Assembly (NCBI GenBank): GCA_023053575.1 | Contig: JAKZAP010000013.1 | Span: forward strand, 2,056,001-2,120,000 | Origin: Branchinecta lynchi | Lineage: Eukaryota > Arthropoda > Branchiopoda > Anostraca > Branchinectidae | Direction of reading: 5' to 3' | DNA length: 64,000 nucleotides | Shown: in pieces, positions 44,994 to 55,935 of the stretch | Numbering within the stretch: the stretch's first letter is position 1 | Layout: each line of letters starts with the position of its first letter | Program-made: the position numbers and the translations under genes | The notes under the pieces: model-generated | What the model saw: the letters and a program-made list of their open reading frames with translations, nothing else | Told to the model about the DNA's origin: nothing | Databases searched by the model: none

Positions 44994-45584
44994 CAGAGAT
45001 GTAGTCTTGAATCTTGGTCTTGGTCTTCAGACCAGTCTGAAGACCGATGCCGACAATCTTGGTATTGGTCTAAGACCAGCGGCAAATTCTTGTTCTTGGT
45101 ATTGTTCTTGCACCTCCGGTCGTCAAGACCTATCCTGGTCTTTTAAGACCTAACCTGGTCTTCAAGACCCAGTTTATAGCCGGATTAGTTCCTAAACTTT
45201 TCAAAGCGTTGCAAAGGAGGAACTAGAGACTCCGAAAATCACATCGGCGCGACGGCATAGAGCAAAGATGTCCCAGAAATTATTGGCAGCATTGGTTTAT
45301 CTAAAATGCAACAGAGATATTGGCACATAATTATGTAAATGCGTATTTATTGACAGAAATATAACCAGCTTACTTTTCATTAGTTTCCAGTAGTTAGGCT
45401 AGAAAAGTAATTCCTGACTCAATCTAGTAAAATAGACTTTCTTGGTCTTGGTCTTAAGGCCAGAGCCGAGTTCTTGGTCTTGGTCTCAATGCCAGGGCTA
45501 AAATCTTGGTCTTGGTCTTAATCCCGGTGCGAAACTCTTGGTCTTGGCCTTGGTCTTGATGTTTTGGTCTTGTCGACATCGCTG
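44994..45584. mobile_element. hAT-type element rich in CTTGGT repeats
   Basis: CAGAGATGTAGTC at the left, inverted CAGCGATGTCGAC at the right; perfect 8-bp duplication CTTTGGCC (44986-44993, 45585-45592). Arms consist of degenerate TTGGTCTTGGTCTT repeats in both orientations. No transposase. Confidence 0.9.
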
Positions 45585-45920
45585 CTTTGGCCTAGTCTGC
45601 CACGAATCCCGGATTGTTAGATATGCTATGCCAGATGTTGGGTATACCCGCAGTTTGGTATAAGCTATGTAGAATTCTGGCGACCCTATCCCAGTAAAAT
45701 AGTGATGATTTGAGGGAAGTTCATAAGACAACAGATCAAAGCTTCTTTATAGTGGGTTAGATCAGGGCTAGTGCCTGCATTTGGCCGAGTGATTACTCTC
45801 TTGTTGGACATCACTGCCTCCATGGACAACGGTTGGACACTTACTGTATAGTCATTATGGGATTGAGTAACCCTTCGCATTTGGCAATGGCTAACTGGCG
45901 TATAGCATAGGCTACCCAAG
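45585..45920. other. No gene recognised
   Basis: Short spacer between the hAT element and the minisatellite. Confidence 0.4.
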
Positions 45921-46550
45921 CTTAAAGGCAGCCTGTCTGCTTAAAGGCAGCCTGTCTGCTTAAAGGCAGCCTGTCTGCTTAAAGGCAGCCTGTCTGCTTA
46001 AAGGCAGCCTGTCTGCTTAAAGGCAGCCTGTCTGCTTAAAGGCAGCCTGTCTGCTTAAAGGCAGCCTGTCTGCTTAAAGGCAGCCTGTCTGCTTAAAGGC
46101 AGTCTGTCTGCTTAAAGGCAGCCTGTCTGCTTAAAGGCAGCCTGTCTGCTTAAAGGCAGCCTGTCTGCTTAAAGGCAGCCTGTCTGCTTAAAGGCAGCCT
46201 GTCTGCTTAAAGGCAGCCTGTCTGCTTAAAGGCAGCCTGTCTGCTTAAAGGCAGCCTGTCTGCTTAAAGGCAGCCTGTCTGCTTAAAGGCAGCCTGTCTG
46301 CTTAAAGGCAGCCTGTCTGCTTAAAGGAAGCCTGTCGGCTTAAAGGCAGCCTGTCTGCTTAAAGGAAGCCTGTCGGCTTAAAGGCAGCCTGTCTGCTTAA
46401 AGGCAGCCTGTCTGCTTAAAGGCAGCCTGTCTGCTTAAAGGCAGCCTGTCTGCTTAAAGGCAGCCTGTCTGCTTAAAGGCAGCCTGTCTGCTTCCAGCCT
46501 GTCTGCTTCCAGCCTGTCTGCTTCCAGCCTGTCTGCTTCCAGCCTGTCTG
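45921..46550 (+). repeat. Minisatellite: 30 x 19 bp, then 4 x 15 bp
   Basis: CTTAAAGGCAGCCTGTCTG repeats exactly 30 times (45921-46490) with only a few point variants (CAGTCTG near 46102; AAGGAAGCCTGTCGG units near 46322 and 46362). It passes without a break into four copies of CTTCCAGCCTGTCTG (46491-46550), a shortened relative of the same unit. Confidence 0.95.
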
Positions 46551-46960
46551 CCTGTGATTACAAATCGGCAAGTTAAGGCAACCCGTAGCACAGACGCACC
46601 AAAGATACAACTGCACGTCAAATCTACGGAGCGTTATCTCAAGTCAATTGTTCCCTATTTTGTAAAGTACTTAACGGATCGGAATTCTGAATTTAAACTA
46701 ACATGCTCGTAATTATGTCTGTTATCGGATTGTATCTTAAAATTGTAACATATATATGATTGTTTATGACTATGTTGACCATGTATGACGATCCACCACT
46801 ATTTTTGTCAACAGATAAAATGGAATTACGAATTAGAATTAGAATACGTAAAGGCAAATTCCCCTACTACCTCTTTTCTTATCCTTCTCTAGGCAGGGCA
46901 AGTAGTTCCCAAGTCAGATTATAATTCGGCAATTCGCCCTTCGTAATGACCTTCGCCCTT
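46551..46960. other. LINE-type tail (GAATTA)n; no gene
   Basis: TGGAATTACGAATTAGAATT at 46818 resembles the 3' tail of a non-LTR element; upstream is AT-rich and non-coding. Confidence 0.35.
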
Positions 46961-47086
46961 CGCCCAACTGCAAGTGCTTTTCGCCCAACTGCAAGTGCTT
47001 TTCGCCCAACTGCAAGTGCTTTTCGCCCAACTGCAAGTGCTTTTCGCCCAACCGCAAGTGCTTTTCGCCCAACTGCAAGTGCTTTT
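46961..47086 (+). repeat. Minisatellite: 6 x 21 bp
   Basis: CGCCCAACTGCAAGTGCTTTT repeats six times with one T-to-C change in unit 5. Because 21 is a multiple of three, both strands stay open and give artefact ORFs. It is followed by a tail-like AACTGAACTGAACTGAA (47146-47166). Confidence 0.95.
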
Positions 47087-47179
47087 TTGTACCTTTCTTG
47101 GGGCGGGTACTGGCAACATAGTTAAATGTATTTGGGTCGTAAAATAAACTGAACTGAACTGAACTGAAGTTACGTATAA

Positions 47180-48265
47180 AACAAGACCAAAGGTTTCGGT
47201 GGGATCCCACAAATTTTAATATTTGCTCCCGACAATTCGGTCTTGTAGATATTCGGTCTTCAACAGACTTCTTAAGCATTTTTACTTTTAACATTTAAAA
47301 ACAGGTTAAGGCCATTGGTAATAATCTGAGCAGATCAAGTTTGTATTTGACAGTGCAAACCGGATACGCCAGCTGAATTTTAACAAGTTCAGATATATTC
47401 AGATATCCGTTTTGCGCTGTCAAATATTCAAATACGGATTCAGCATACGGTTTACCCTATAGCCTACGTCGTATCTCCTTTCTTCCTTACTTCTGCCCAA
47501 CTTCAGGTTTCGGCCGGATTCCTGACAAACTACTTGTCTGGCAAAAAACTAAAGCTCAAAAACGAATTCAACATGTCTCCTTACCCCAACATCCAACCTC
47601 TAATCAACTTCAGATTAAACTTTTACTTTCAACAAATTTTCCGGTTTCAGCCGGATTCAGAGCGATCTATACATCCGGTGAGAAAATGATTGTCCAATGC
47701 GAATTCAGCATGTCTTCTTACCCGCAAATCGAACATCTTATCAAATTTAAATAAAACTTTTACTTTTAACAAATTCTCCGGTTTTGGCCGGATTCCGGCC
47801 GAAGTAATTGTCCGGCGAGAAAATGAATTTCATATTCGGACTCGGCACGTCTCCTTGTCCCTAAATCGAACCTCTAACCAACTTCATATTAAACTTTTAC
47901 TTTTCACAAATTTTCCGGTTTTTGCTGGATTCCGGGTGAACTATTTGTTCGGCGAGAAAATAAATTTCATATTCGAATTCAGCATGTCTCCTTACTCCTA
48001 AATAAACTATCTCAATAGCTTTCAAAAAATATTTTTATCGTCCCTTAATTTGAAACCCCTCCCCCACCCTCAAATACAGGGCTACAAAGCCCGTCTTCGA
48101 AGTTGACCTGTGCTTTGACCCGACGGATCCTCCCACGAAGTTTCATCAAAATATCTCAATCCTTTCGAGAGTTATCGTGCGGACAGACGGACAGACCGAC
48201 GGACATACGGACAACTTTTGCGATGTCATAGGTATCCCTCCACTTACGTTTTGGGATCCCAAAAA
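47180..48265 (-). mobile_element. Family A element, copy A11
   Basis: Complete: AACAAGACCAAAGGTTTCGG on the left, GACGTAT-type and CCGGATTCCGG monomers, GGACAGACGGACAGACCGAC, ACGTTTTGGGATCCCAAAAA on the right. It ends 134 bp before exon c. Confidence 0.8.
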
Positions 48266-48399
48266 GAAAATAAGATAGGTGGTCCCACTATCCCAACTAT
48301 ATTTCTGAACCATTTTGCCGTGAAAAGATTATTTCTGGTACGATTTGCTCTTTGAAGACGGTGCATACAGTCATTTTATTTCTTATTTCTATGTTCTAG

Positions 48400-48561
48400 G
48401 AATCTGGGAAGGCAGGGACAAGTACATGCCCAACTCCAGAGTTGCGAGGGTCGTCCTCGCGGATAACCTCGATGAGGTCAGTCACCAGTCAACGATGCTC
48501 TTAATGCAATGGGGCCAGTTCATCGACCACGATATGACACATGTACCTGTGTTTCGAATGG
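48400..48561 (+). CDS. Animal haem peroxidase, exon c (distal His)
   Basis: Acceptor TTTCTATGTTCTAG (AG 48398-48399), donor ATGG|GTAAGT. It enters in phase 1, completing DYDDG|IWEGRD, and leaves in phase 1. The protein reads PNSRVARVVLADNLDEVSHQ, STMLLMQWGQFIDHDMTHVP, VFRM. WGQFIDHD is the core of the family: the Gln, the Asp that binds haem and the distal His that splits peroxide are all present, followed by the calcium-ligand Asp. No key residue is lost, so this copy looks catalytically intact as far as it can be read. Confidence 0.95.
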
Positions 48562-49525
48562 GTAAGTCAACTAGGTACTCTAATCTACCGACGAGTTCTT
48601 ACCTTAAATCGCATTGTCCACCGATAAAGGTGCCAATGCTCCTGTAGGGTCGCTGGTGGTGTGATGATTTTCTGGTTGGATTTTCTGATTAGTTTGTAGA
48701 CAGCTAATGTCTGGTTGCTGACTCAGCTGCATCCCATTCGTACTTCCAGGCTTTTGACGACCATTCCTTGTCCAACTTAATTTTGAAAGCATCTACTGTT
48801 TCTGCGTTGACAGTATCCTCGGACAGGGAGTTCCAGTTGTTGATCACTCGAGTTGTGAAGAACTGGTTTCTAGCTTGGGTACTAGTGGTACTAAGTCTGC
48901 TTACTTTGTAGGCTACTGGGTTCTTCGAACCGTGAAACCTCTATGAATATTGGGTACAGCTTCATCCTCCTATTCTAAATCGGCCCCTGGAGTATTTACA
49001 ACTTCGGAATTATACCCCCTCCCCCCCCCCCTCCACCCAGTTCATAGCGTGTACGTGTAGAACCTGATATTTCGACAAGACCAGTCGTATCAAGAAGTCA
49101 TCCTTGAATGTAAGATTAAGTAAGCGTCATCCTTGAATTTAGGATTGCACAACTTCTATCATCTCCCTGTACTATAGCCCCTTATCTCGTCTTTCAAAAT
49201 AGTGACATCTGCAATTTGTTGGAGGGAGAAGGGTAAAATGTCGACCTCTTTCTGTTTAATTTGAGTTCGGCGCACTTTCTTGGCGCGAAGAAGGGGGATC
49301 AGAAGAACTAGTGTCAATAATTACTCTGTGGTCGTGACAGGAACCGGGTAGGCTCATCCCCCAGTAAACAGAGTCGGAAAAAAAGCAAGTCTTCTCAATT
49401 CTTCCCTTATTTATTCTTGGTCGTATCCATAATGCTAATGCAAATTACTGCCGGAATCGCTCCGTCCTTCCTTAGACTCGGGAGACCCGTATTTGATGCA
49501 CTAATTTCCAACCCCCACACTGATC
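48562..49525. other. Start of 6.6-kb third intron; LINE-like minus-strand remains
   Basis: Donor GTAAGT at 48562. The minus strand at 48720-48800 reads LDKEW-type fragments (KLSWTRNGRQKPGSTNGMQL), a possible LINE scrap. C run at 49019. Confidence 0.3.
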
Positions 49526-50687
49526 TTTGGTATCCCAAAACGTAAGTGGAGGGATACCTATGACATCGCAAAAGTTGTCCGTCTGTCCGCACGATAACTC
49601 TCGAACGGATTGAGATATTTTGATGAAACTTGGTGGGAGGATCTTTTGAGTCAAATTACAGGTCAAGTTCGAAGATGGGCTCTGTAGCCCTATGTTTGGG
49701 TGTGGTGGAGGGGTTTCAAATTAAAGGGCAAAACAAAAAAAAATTCTTGAAAGCTATTGCGATAGTTGATTTAGGGGTAAAGCGACATGCTGAGTTCGAA
49801 TATGAAATTTATTGTCTCGCCGGAAAAATAGTTCACCCGGAATCCGACGAAAACCGGAAAATTAGTGAAAAGTAAAAGTTTAATACGAAGTTAATGATTA
49901 GAGGTTCGATTCAGGAGCAAAGAGACGTGCTGAGTCCGAATATGAATTTTATTTTATCGCCGGTCAATTAGTTCGGCCGGAATCCGGCCTGAACCGAAGA
50001 ATTTGTTGAAAGTAAAAGTTTTATTTAAATTTGTTAAGATGTTAGATTTGCGGATTTGCGAACATGCTGAATTTTCTGACCGGACGTATAGATCGCTCGG
50101 AATCCGGCTGAAACGGAAAAATTTGTTAAAATTAAAACTTTAATCTAAAGTTGATTAGAGGTTGGATGTAGTTGGTACGGAGTCTCAATCATTTTCTCAT
50201 TGGATGTATAGATCGCTCGGAATCCGGTTAAAACCGGAAATTTTTTAAAAGTAAAGTTTAATCTGAAGTTGATTAGAGGTTGGATGTAGGGGTAAGGAGA
50301 CATGCTGAATTCGTTTTTGAGCTTTAGTTTTTTGCCAGACAAGTAGTTTGTCCGGAATCCGGCCAAAACCAGAAGTTGGGCCGAAGGAAGGAGATACGAC
50401 GTAGGCTATAGGGTAAACCATATGCTGAATCCGTATCTGAATATTTGACAGCGCAGAACGGATATCCTTATATATCTGAACTTATTGAAATCCAGGTGGC
50501 GCATCCGGTTTGCTCTGTCAAATACGAATTTGGTCTTCTCCGATTATTACCATTGACCTTAACCTGTTTGTAAATTTTAAAAATAAAAATGTTTTAGAAG
50601 TCTGTTGAAGACCGAATATCTACAGGATCGAATTGTCGGGAGCAAATATTAAAATTTTGGAATCCCATCGGAACCTTTGGTCTTGTT
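49526..50687 (+). mobile_element. Family A element, copy A12
   Basis: Left TTTGGTATCCCAAAACGTAA (palindrome mutated), GTCCGTCTGTCCGCACGATA, five monomers, right GGAATCCCATCGGAACCTTT with GGTCTTGTT. Confidence 0.8.
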
Positions 50688-51677
50688 ACACTTATGTTTC
50701 GCTATTTTCGATACATACCAAGCTTCCGACGGTTGTTTCGTCACCAGTTACACAAAAATAATGGTTATGCAAGTTTTCCGTGTTTTTGCTGGAAGTCAAC
50801 GAGCATAGGGCAAAGGCTTAAAACAGCCATAGCCGTGGGTAATCTGTTAAAAGCACAGCCTAGTCTTATAATGTTCAACTACTGAGCGATAAATAGTGTA
50901 TGGGAGTTATCCTTGGACTCCCAAGTTTCCGGGAAGTTTCAGCCTATTGATGGTACAGCCGTACAGGCAGGCGACCTGTATTTTGCAGTCGTTGGCCGGT
51001 ATTCATGCTAAAGTTTTCATGGCCGGAGAGTACGCAAATGGAGAAAATCCGACCGGAAAACCTGACAGTTGGGCCCACACCACGAATTCGCTATGTATAG
51101 AAATAAATTTGAAATGATGGCATTTAGGACGACTTTCAGTTGATTTTATAAGGAGTCAGTTTTATAAAATATAATCCTTAAGTACCGTTCGTAGTAGATA
51201 CGGTTTCTCTGCCATTATTTGTAACATATGTGACTCTTTTTAAACTTTTCAGTTCATTATATGGAATCGATTATCTGTGGATAGCGGATAAACGAAGTAA
51301 CGCATTTTTTTCGGTTTTTCAGGCCTGTTTAAGTAAATAAGTGAAGTGTGACTAGACTGTCATAGGTTGGACCTATTCGGCTAAACTTTAATAAATTGTT
51401 GAGATCGAGCGGTCTGACAAATCCCTATTTATTTATTTTTTGATTGAAAGAAGGGTTTAACAAAAAAAACAACTAAAGTCTTCAGTGCCTAGAGGCGAAC
51501 CTATAAGGAACTAATTACCCTTAAAACAAAACATCAACAACAACGAAAACTTCGACAAAAAATTAAAGAAATGAAAGAAGCTTGACTTACCCTGTCTGGG
51601 ATTCCCCCCAAACAAAACAAAAACATTTTCAAACACAATCAGTACTAACTATCAAAAAATAAAATAAACTGAGCTGT
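50688..51677. other. Intronic; no gene recognised
   Basis: The tract ACAGCCATAGCCGTGGGTAA (50822) with AAAAGCACAGCCTAGTCTTA resembles ACAAAGCCGTGGGTAGTTTT (36299), a further dispersed repeat. Otherwise empty. Confidence 0.35.
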
Positions 51678-51960
51678 TTGATGACGGCAAACGGACAAGC
51701 CAGCTGAGTTGGCGGTGTGTGGCCCTTCTTGACAAGGGTCTTCATCATGCTTTAGTTAGAAGAAACCCGTATACGTTTATAAAATTTCTTGAGCCTAAGC
51801 TGACTTTGAAACATATATTCAAATAATATATACAACGGATACGTCAGCTACGATTCTTCATCAGCGATATTTCGTCCCTTCTTGGCAAGGGTCTTCGTCA
51901 GGCTGTCGTTCTTCATGGTCAGCTTCGGGGAAGGAAACAAACCTGTAATCATTACAGGGA
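51678..51960 (-). repeat. Two family P fragments in a row
   Basis: 51678-51760 is a diverged copy (GGCCCTTCTTGACAAGGGTC) with a broken box. 51765-51960 is better: TTGAGCCTAAGCTGACTTTG, GGATACGTCAGCTACGATTC, then the core and GGGAAGGAAACAAACCTGT. Confidence 0.65.
51870..51901 (-). ncRNA. Hammerhead-like core in family P
   Basis: Minus strand: CTGACGA, helix GACCCTT / AAGGGAC with one mismatch, GAAA. Confidence 0.4.
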
Positions 51961-52054
51961 AGGAAACAAACATGTTATCTACTCTAGTTATGACAATCTG
52001 AATATCCTACTGCCGTCCCCGGAACGTAAATTCTGCTATGACGCGGGAGATTTA

Positions 52055-52348
52055 GAGCGTGTTCCACCCTCGTACCAATAGTAACTATTAGTTATTATTT
52101 CCGTTCCAACCTCACCAAAAGTTACTACGCTGAACGTTCCAACCGTCTCGAAATAGTAACTATTTGCTTACCACGCTCGGGAGCGTAGTAAGCGTAGTAA
52201 CTACGAATCTCTCAGTCGTGATTGGTCGGATTCGCCCGTGGCATGATATTCTGCGGGAAAATAGCAAAATTGTTCCAGCCTTGACGGAAAAAGCCAGAAT
52301 TCGTGACGTCTTGTGTAGTAACTACGGTAAGTAGGATGGAACACGCTC
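52055..52348. mobile_element. MITE, PIF/Harbinger-like (TTA duplication)
   Basis: GAGCGTGTTCCACCCT at the left mirrors AGGATGGAACACGCTC at the right; TTA flanks both (52052-52054, 52349-52351). TAGTAACTA blocks recur in both orientations inside. 294 bp, no transposase. Confidence 0.8.
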
Positions 52349-52755
52349 TTAATCTCAGCACAAACGCGGCTTTTCAGTGGGCAGTGGTGAGATTGGTGAA
52401 GATCGCTTAGCGCCTGAGCAAAAATCATAAATCTATCTCGTAAGGCATACAACAAACATTTAAGCGCATAGTGGTACCACAAATCTCACGGAAATAAAAT
52501 AATAATTTATTTTTTAACCCACAAATCGTACAAGACGAAAACAATGGAGAACACAAGCAAATATGAAGACATAATTAGGTAAAAGACAACACATACAAAC
52601 AAAATCTACGAGTCGAACAGACGAATAAGCCCATGAGAGGGGGACAGACGCGCATACGCCGTTTATGACAGTTTTCTGTGGAGAGGACAATTCTCCGTGA
52701 TATCCGGTAGCGAGCACTTACTAATAATTTTAGAATTTCTTTGCCAAGCAGGAAG
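52349..52755. other. No gene recognised
   Basis: Short ORFs only. Confidence 0.35.
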
Positions 52756-54326
52756 AACAAGACCAAAGGTTTCGATGGGATCCCAAAAATTCAATATCTG
52801 ATCCAGACAACTGGGTCTTGTCTTAGCCAGATCCAGTCTTCGCCAGACTCCTTGAACATTTTTACAATTAAAATTCAGAAACAGATTAAGGCCAAATAGC
52901 TAATCACCTGAGAAAACCAAGTTCAGATTTGGAGTCAGCATGTGTGTTTACCCCTATAAGTCATATCTGTTTTGACGAAAACTTCCTGCCACTTCTGCCA
53001 ATTTCCCGGTTCTGCGAACTCCAGAACTACTTGTCCGGCGAAAAAAGAAAGCTCAAAGACGAAATCAGGGTATCTTCTTTCCCCAGTAATGAACATCTAA
53101 TCAACTTCAAATAGAAATTTAGCTTATAACAAATTTTCCGATTCCAGGCGGATTCCGGTCGAACTATATGTCCGGGTAAAATACGATTGTCACACAGGGA
53201 CTCAGCATCTCTTCTTACCCCTAAATCGCTCATCTAATCAACTAGAAATAAAACTTTGACTTCCAACAGTTTTCCGGTTTTGGCCGGATTCCGGACGAAC
53301 TACATGTCCAGGTAGACACTTGTTTTCACATAAGTGTTCAGCATGTCTTCTTGCCCTAAATCGAACATCTGAACTGAAATCTTAACTCCAAATAAAACTT
53401 TTAATTTTGACAAACTTTCCGGTTTGGGCGATTCCGGTCGAAATACTTATCCTTCGAGAAAATAGTTTTCACCATCGTCTTCAGCATGTCTCCCTACCTC
53501 TAAATCGAACATTTAATCAACTTCAAATAAAACTTTTACTTTCAACAAACTTTCCGGTTTGGGCCGGATTCCGGGCGAAATACTTGTCCATCGAGAAAAT
53601 AGTTGTCACCATCGTCTTCAGCATGTCTTCCTACCTCTAAATCGAACATCTAATCAATTTCAAATAAAACTTTTACTTTCAACAAACTTTCCGGTTTGGG
53701 CCGGATTCCGGGCGAAATACTTGTCCGTCGAGAAAATAGTTTTCACCATCGTCTTCAGCATGTCTCCTTACCTCTAAATCGAACATTTAATCAACTTCAA
53801 ATAAAACTTTTACTTTCAACAAACTTTCCGGTTTGGGCCGGATTCCGGGCGAAATACTTGTCCATCGAGAAAATAGTTTTCACCATCGTCTTCAGCATGT
53901 CTTCCTATCCCTAAATCGAACATCTAATCAACTTCAAATAAAACTTTTACTTTCAACAAACTTTCCTGTTTTGGCCGGATTCCGGGCGAACTACTTGTCC
54001 GATGACAAAATGGTTTTCACCATCGTGCTCAGCATGTCTTCTTACCCCATAATCGACTATCACATTAGCTGTTTCAAAATATTTTGTGTGTCCCTTAATC
54101 TGAAACCCCTCCCCCACCCCTAAATGTAGAGCTACAAAGCCCATCTACGAACTTGACTGGTCCGACGACCCAACGAACCTTCACACCAAGTTTCATCAAA
54201 ATATCTCATTCCCTTCGAGAGTTATCGTGCTTACAGACGGACGGACAGACGGACGGACGGACGGACAGACGGACAACTTTTGCGATGTCATAGGTATCCC
54301 TCCACTTACGTTTTCGGATCCCAAAA
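52756..54326 (-). mobile_element. Family A element, copy A13, with 137-bp array
   Basis: Complete and the longest A copy: AACAAGACCAAAGGTTTCGA to ACGTTTTCGGATCCCAAAAA. It holds at least four near-identical 137-bp monomers (about 53450-54000) with TTTCCGGTTTGGGCCGGATT and TTTTCACCATCGTCTTCAGC, very like those of A10 in the opposite orientation. The GACG stretch near 54235 is expanded. Confidence 0.85.
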
Positions 54327-54589
54327 AGAAGAAATTTACAAAAAACGAAAGTAAGAGGATCGCATAGCTTTAACATCCTTTTTCTTTAAACCAGGATACA
54401 CACCAGATACAAAAGATTACTGTTTGAAAATAAGATACTCCTTCAGTCGACGCTGGCTGCGAAGTTTGAAAATTGGTTATTCGCGATTAGCGGAGCAACG
54501 AACTAACGCATTTTCAGCGGGTCTTCGAGCCAGTTTAAGTGAATAAGTGATGGTTAATATGGATATGGGCACTGGTCAGTTAGACCCTT

Positions 54590-55075
54590 TTACAATAGAG
54601 ACGTTGATGCCCTCGAGACTGTTCAGCGGCGGCTCACGAAATTCCCGCCTAAACTGAGACATCTCCCATACTAGCAAAGGCTTGAAAGACTTCAACTCCC
54701 TACGCTGGCATACCGTTTCCAAAGGGGAGATCTCATTGAGACATACAAGCTATGCCACGGTATGTATAAACGTCGAAGCTGACGACATCCTCAACTTCAA
54801 CTTCAACAACTTCATCAACAACGCGGTCATAGCCTCAAACTCACCGCAGAGAGGTTCTGCAAAGATATTGGTCGGTGGAGTTTCAAAAACCGCGTGCCAC
54901 CCCCTTGGAATCAACTGCCCGAAGAAACAGCAAACTCTCCGTCAATAAGCCAATTCAAGAAAGAAATTGATGGAATGTTTCTTTCCGAAATGTACGACCC
55001 TAAATGTTTCAAAAGAACTTTGTAGAGGCTTTGTGGCTTTTTTTTGCAATATATTATTATTATTATTAACTAGAT
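54590..55075 (+). pseudogene. LINE C-terminal relic with (ATT)n tail
   Basis: Several frameshifted blocks in the correct order: DVDALETVQRRLTKF, then RGDLIETYKLCHGMYKRR, then WSFKNRVPPPWNQLPEE and QFKKEIDGMF. These match the LE-x-V/I-Q-R-R-x-T, R-G-D-L-I-E-T-Y-K and R-V-x-x-x-W-N-x-L-P motifs that follow the RT domain in CR1/Jockey-like LINEs. Tail TATTATTATTATTATTA at 55054. It ends 52 bp before exon d. Confidence 0.75.
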
Positions 55076-55127
55076 TTTCCTATCCCAGCCCCTTTCGGTC
55101 AAACTTTAACACGATTTTTTTTTTTAG

Positions 55128-55330
55128 CCAACGGCAGTGGGATAGAATGTTGCACCCAGTACGGCGACTACGTTCCGCCGAATCTAAAACATCCTCATTG
55201 CTTCGTGGTCGACATTTTGCCAAACGACCCGTTTTACTCGCGATATGGTGTCAAATGCCTGAACTTCGTGAGGTCCATGGTAGCTCAGCGCGCTGACTGC
55301 GCATTCGGATACGCCGAACAGCTAAATCAG
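55128..55330 (+). CDS. Animal haem peroxidase, exon d
   Basis: Acceptor is a T11 tract then AG (55126-55127); donor AATCAG|GTAAGT. It enters in phase 1 and leaves in phase 0. The protein reads NGSGIECCTQYGDYVPPNLK, HPHCFVVDILPNDPFYSRYG, VKCLNFVRSMVAQR and ends FGYAEQLNQ. The C-F-x-(V/I) and (L/I)-P-x-N-D-P-x-F/Y...C-L-x-F-V-R-S motifs are family hallmarks. It directly precedes the calcium loop of the next exon. Confidence 0.93.
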
Positions 55331-55348
55331 GTAAGTTTGCGAATGCGC

Positions 55349-55634
55349 CCCCCCCCCCTCCCAATGCTGTTGGCTAGTCGGAAAAATAAATAACCGAGTT
55401 GGCGCGAAATGCCGCGGTTTTTCGTCAAAACAGTTGATTTTTTTCACAAAAACAGTCGGTTTTTCTGAAAATCAGTCGATTTCTCGTCAAACAGTCGATT
55501 TTTTTTCGAAACTGTCTTTTTTCTTGAAAACGGTCGTTTTTTCTGCAAAAACAGTCGGTAAGATTTACCAGCCAGTCGGTAGATGCCTTGTCCTCCTCCC
55601 CCCCCCCCAAGCGTTTTGGCTAGTAACGCCTCTG
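55349..55634 (-). mobile_element. hAT-type element, second copy of the 19895 family
   Basis: The minus strand starts CAGAGGCGTTACTAGCC and carries the same CGACTG / AAAACAG blocks and G runs as 19895-20137. Its other end is lost in a C run. GAATGCGC (55341-55348) and GAATGCAT (55635-55642) are a possible decayed duplication. It begins 18 bp after the exon d donor. Confidence 0.65.
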
Positions 55635-55857
55635 GAATGCATGGCGTCGGGTTTGGGACTCCCAAATGTTTTGGTCTTCCATACGGAAAACCCAACATTT
55701 GCGGATACCGTCAAAATGGTGTTGTATACTCTATTTGCCTCAGGCTATGATTTTATTGATTGTTTTTACAAATAATTGAGGTTTATTTATATTTTCCAAT
55801 AAAATTGTTCCTTACCTTACCTTGTTTGTAGAAGCCAATGGCTTATTTTTCGTATTG

Positions 55858-55935
55858 TATCGGATACGTCAGCTAAATTTTATTAGAGCTATATTTCGGC
55901 CCTTCTTGGCAGGGGTCCTCTTCAGGCTCAACGCC
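55858..55935 (-). repeat. Family P fragment with hammerhead-like core
   Basis: CGGATACGTCAGCTAAATTT, then on the minus strand CTGAAGA (55919-55925), helix GGACCCCT / AAGGGCC, GAAA (55894-55897). Confidence 0.5.

Noticed and set aside
45921..46490. CRISPR array
   Set aside because: The 19-bp units are directly adjacent with no spacers and the setting is eukaryotic; this is a minisatellite.
46914..47294. Two overlapping minus-strand ORFs with LGEKHLQ / AKSTCSW repeats
   Set aside because: Both are translations of the 6 x 21-bp minisatellite, which is open in more than one frame.
42494..54123. Repeated 72-codon ORFs (MGRIPGEILVRRENSFHHRL type) in A10 and A13
   Set aside because: They recur every 137 bp because the monomer is open in one frame. 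The composition simply translates the CCGGAATCCGGC repeat, and the ORFs overlap head to tail, so they are not proteins.
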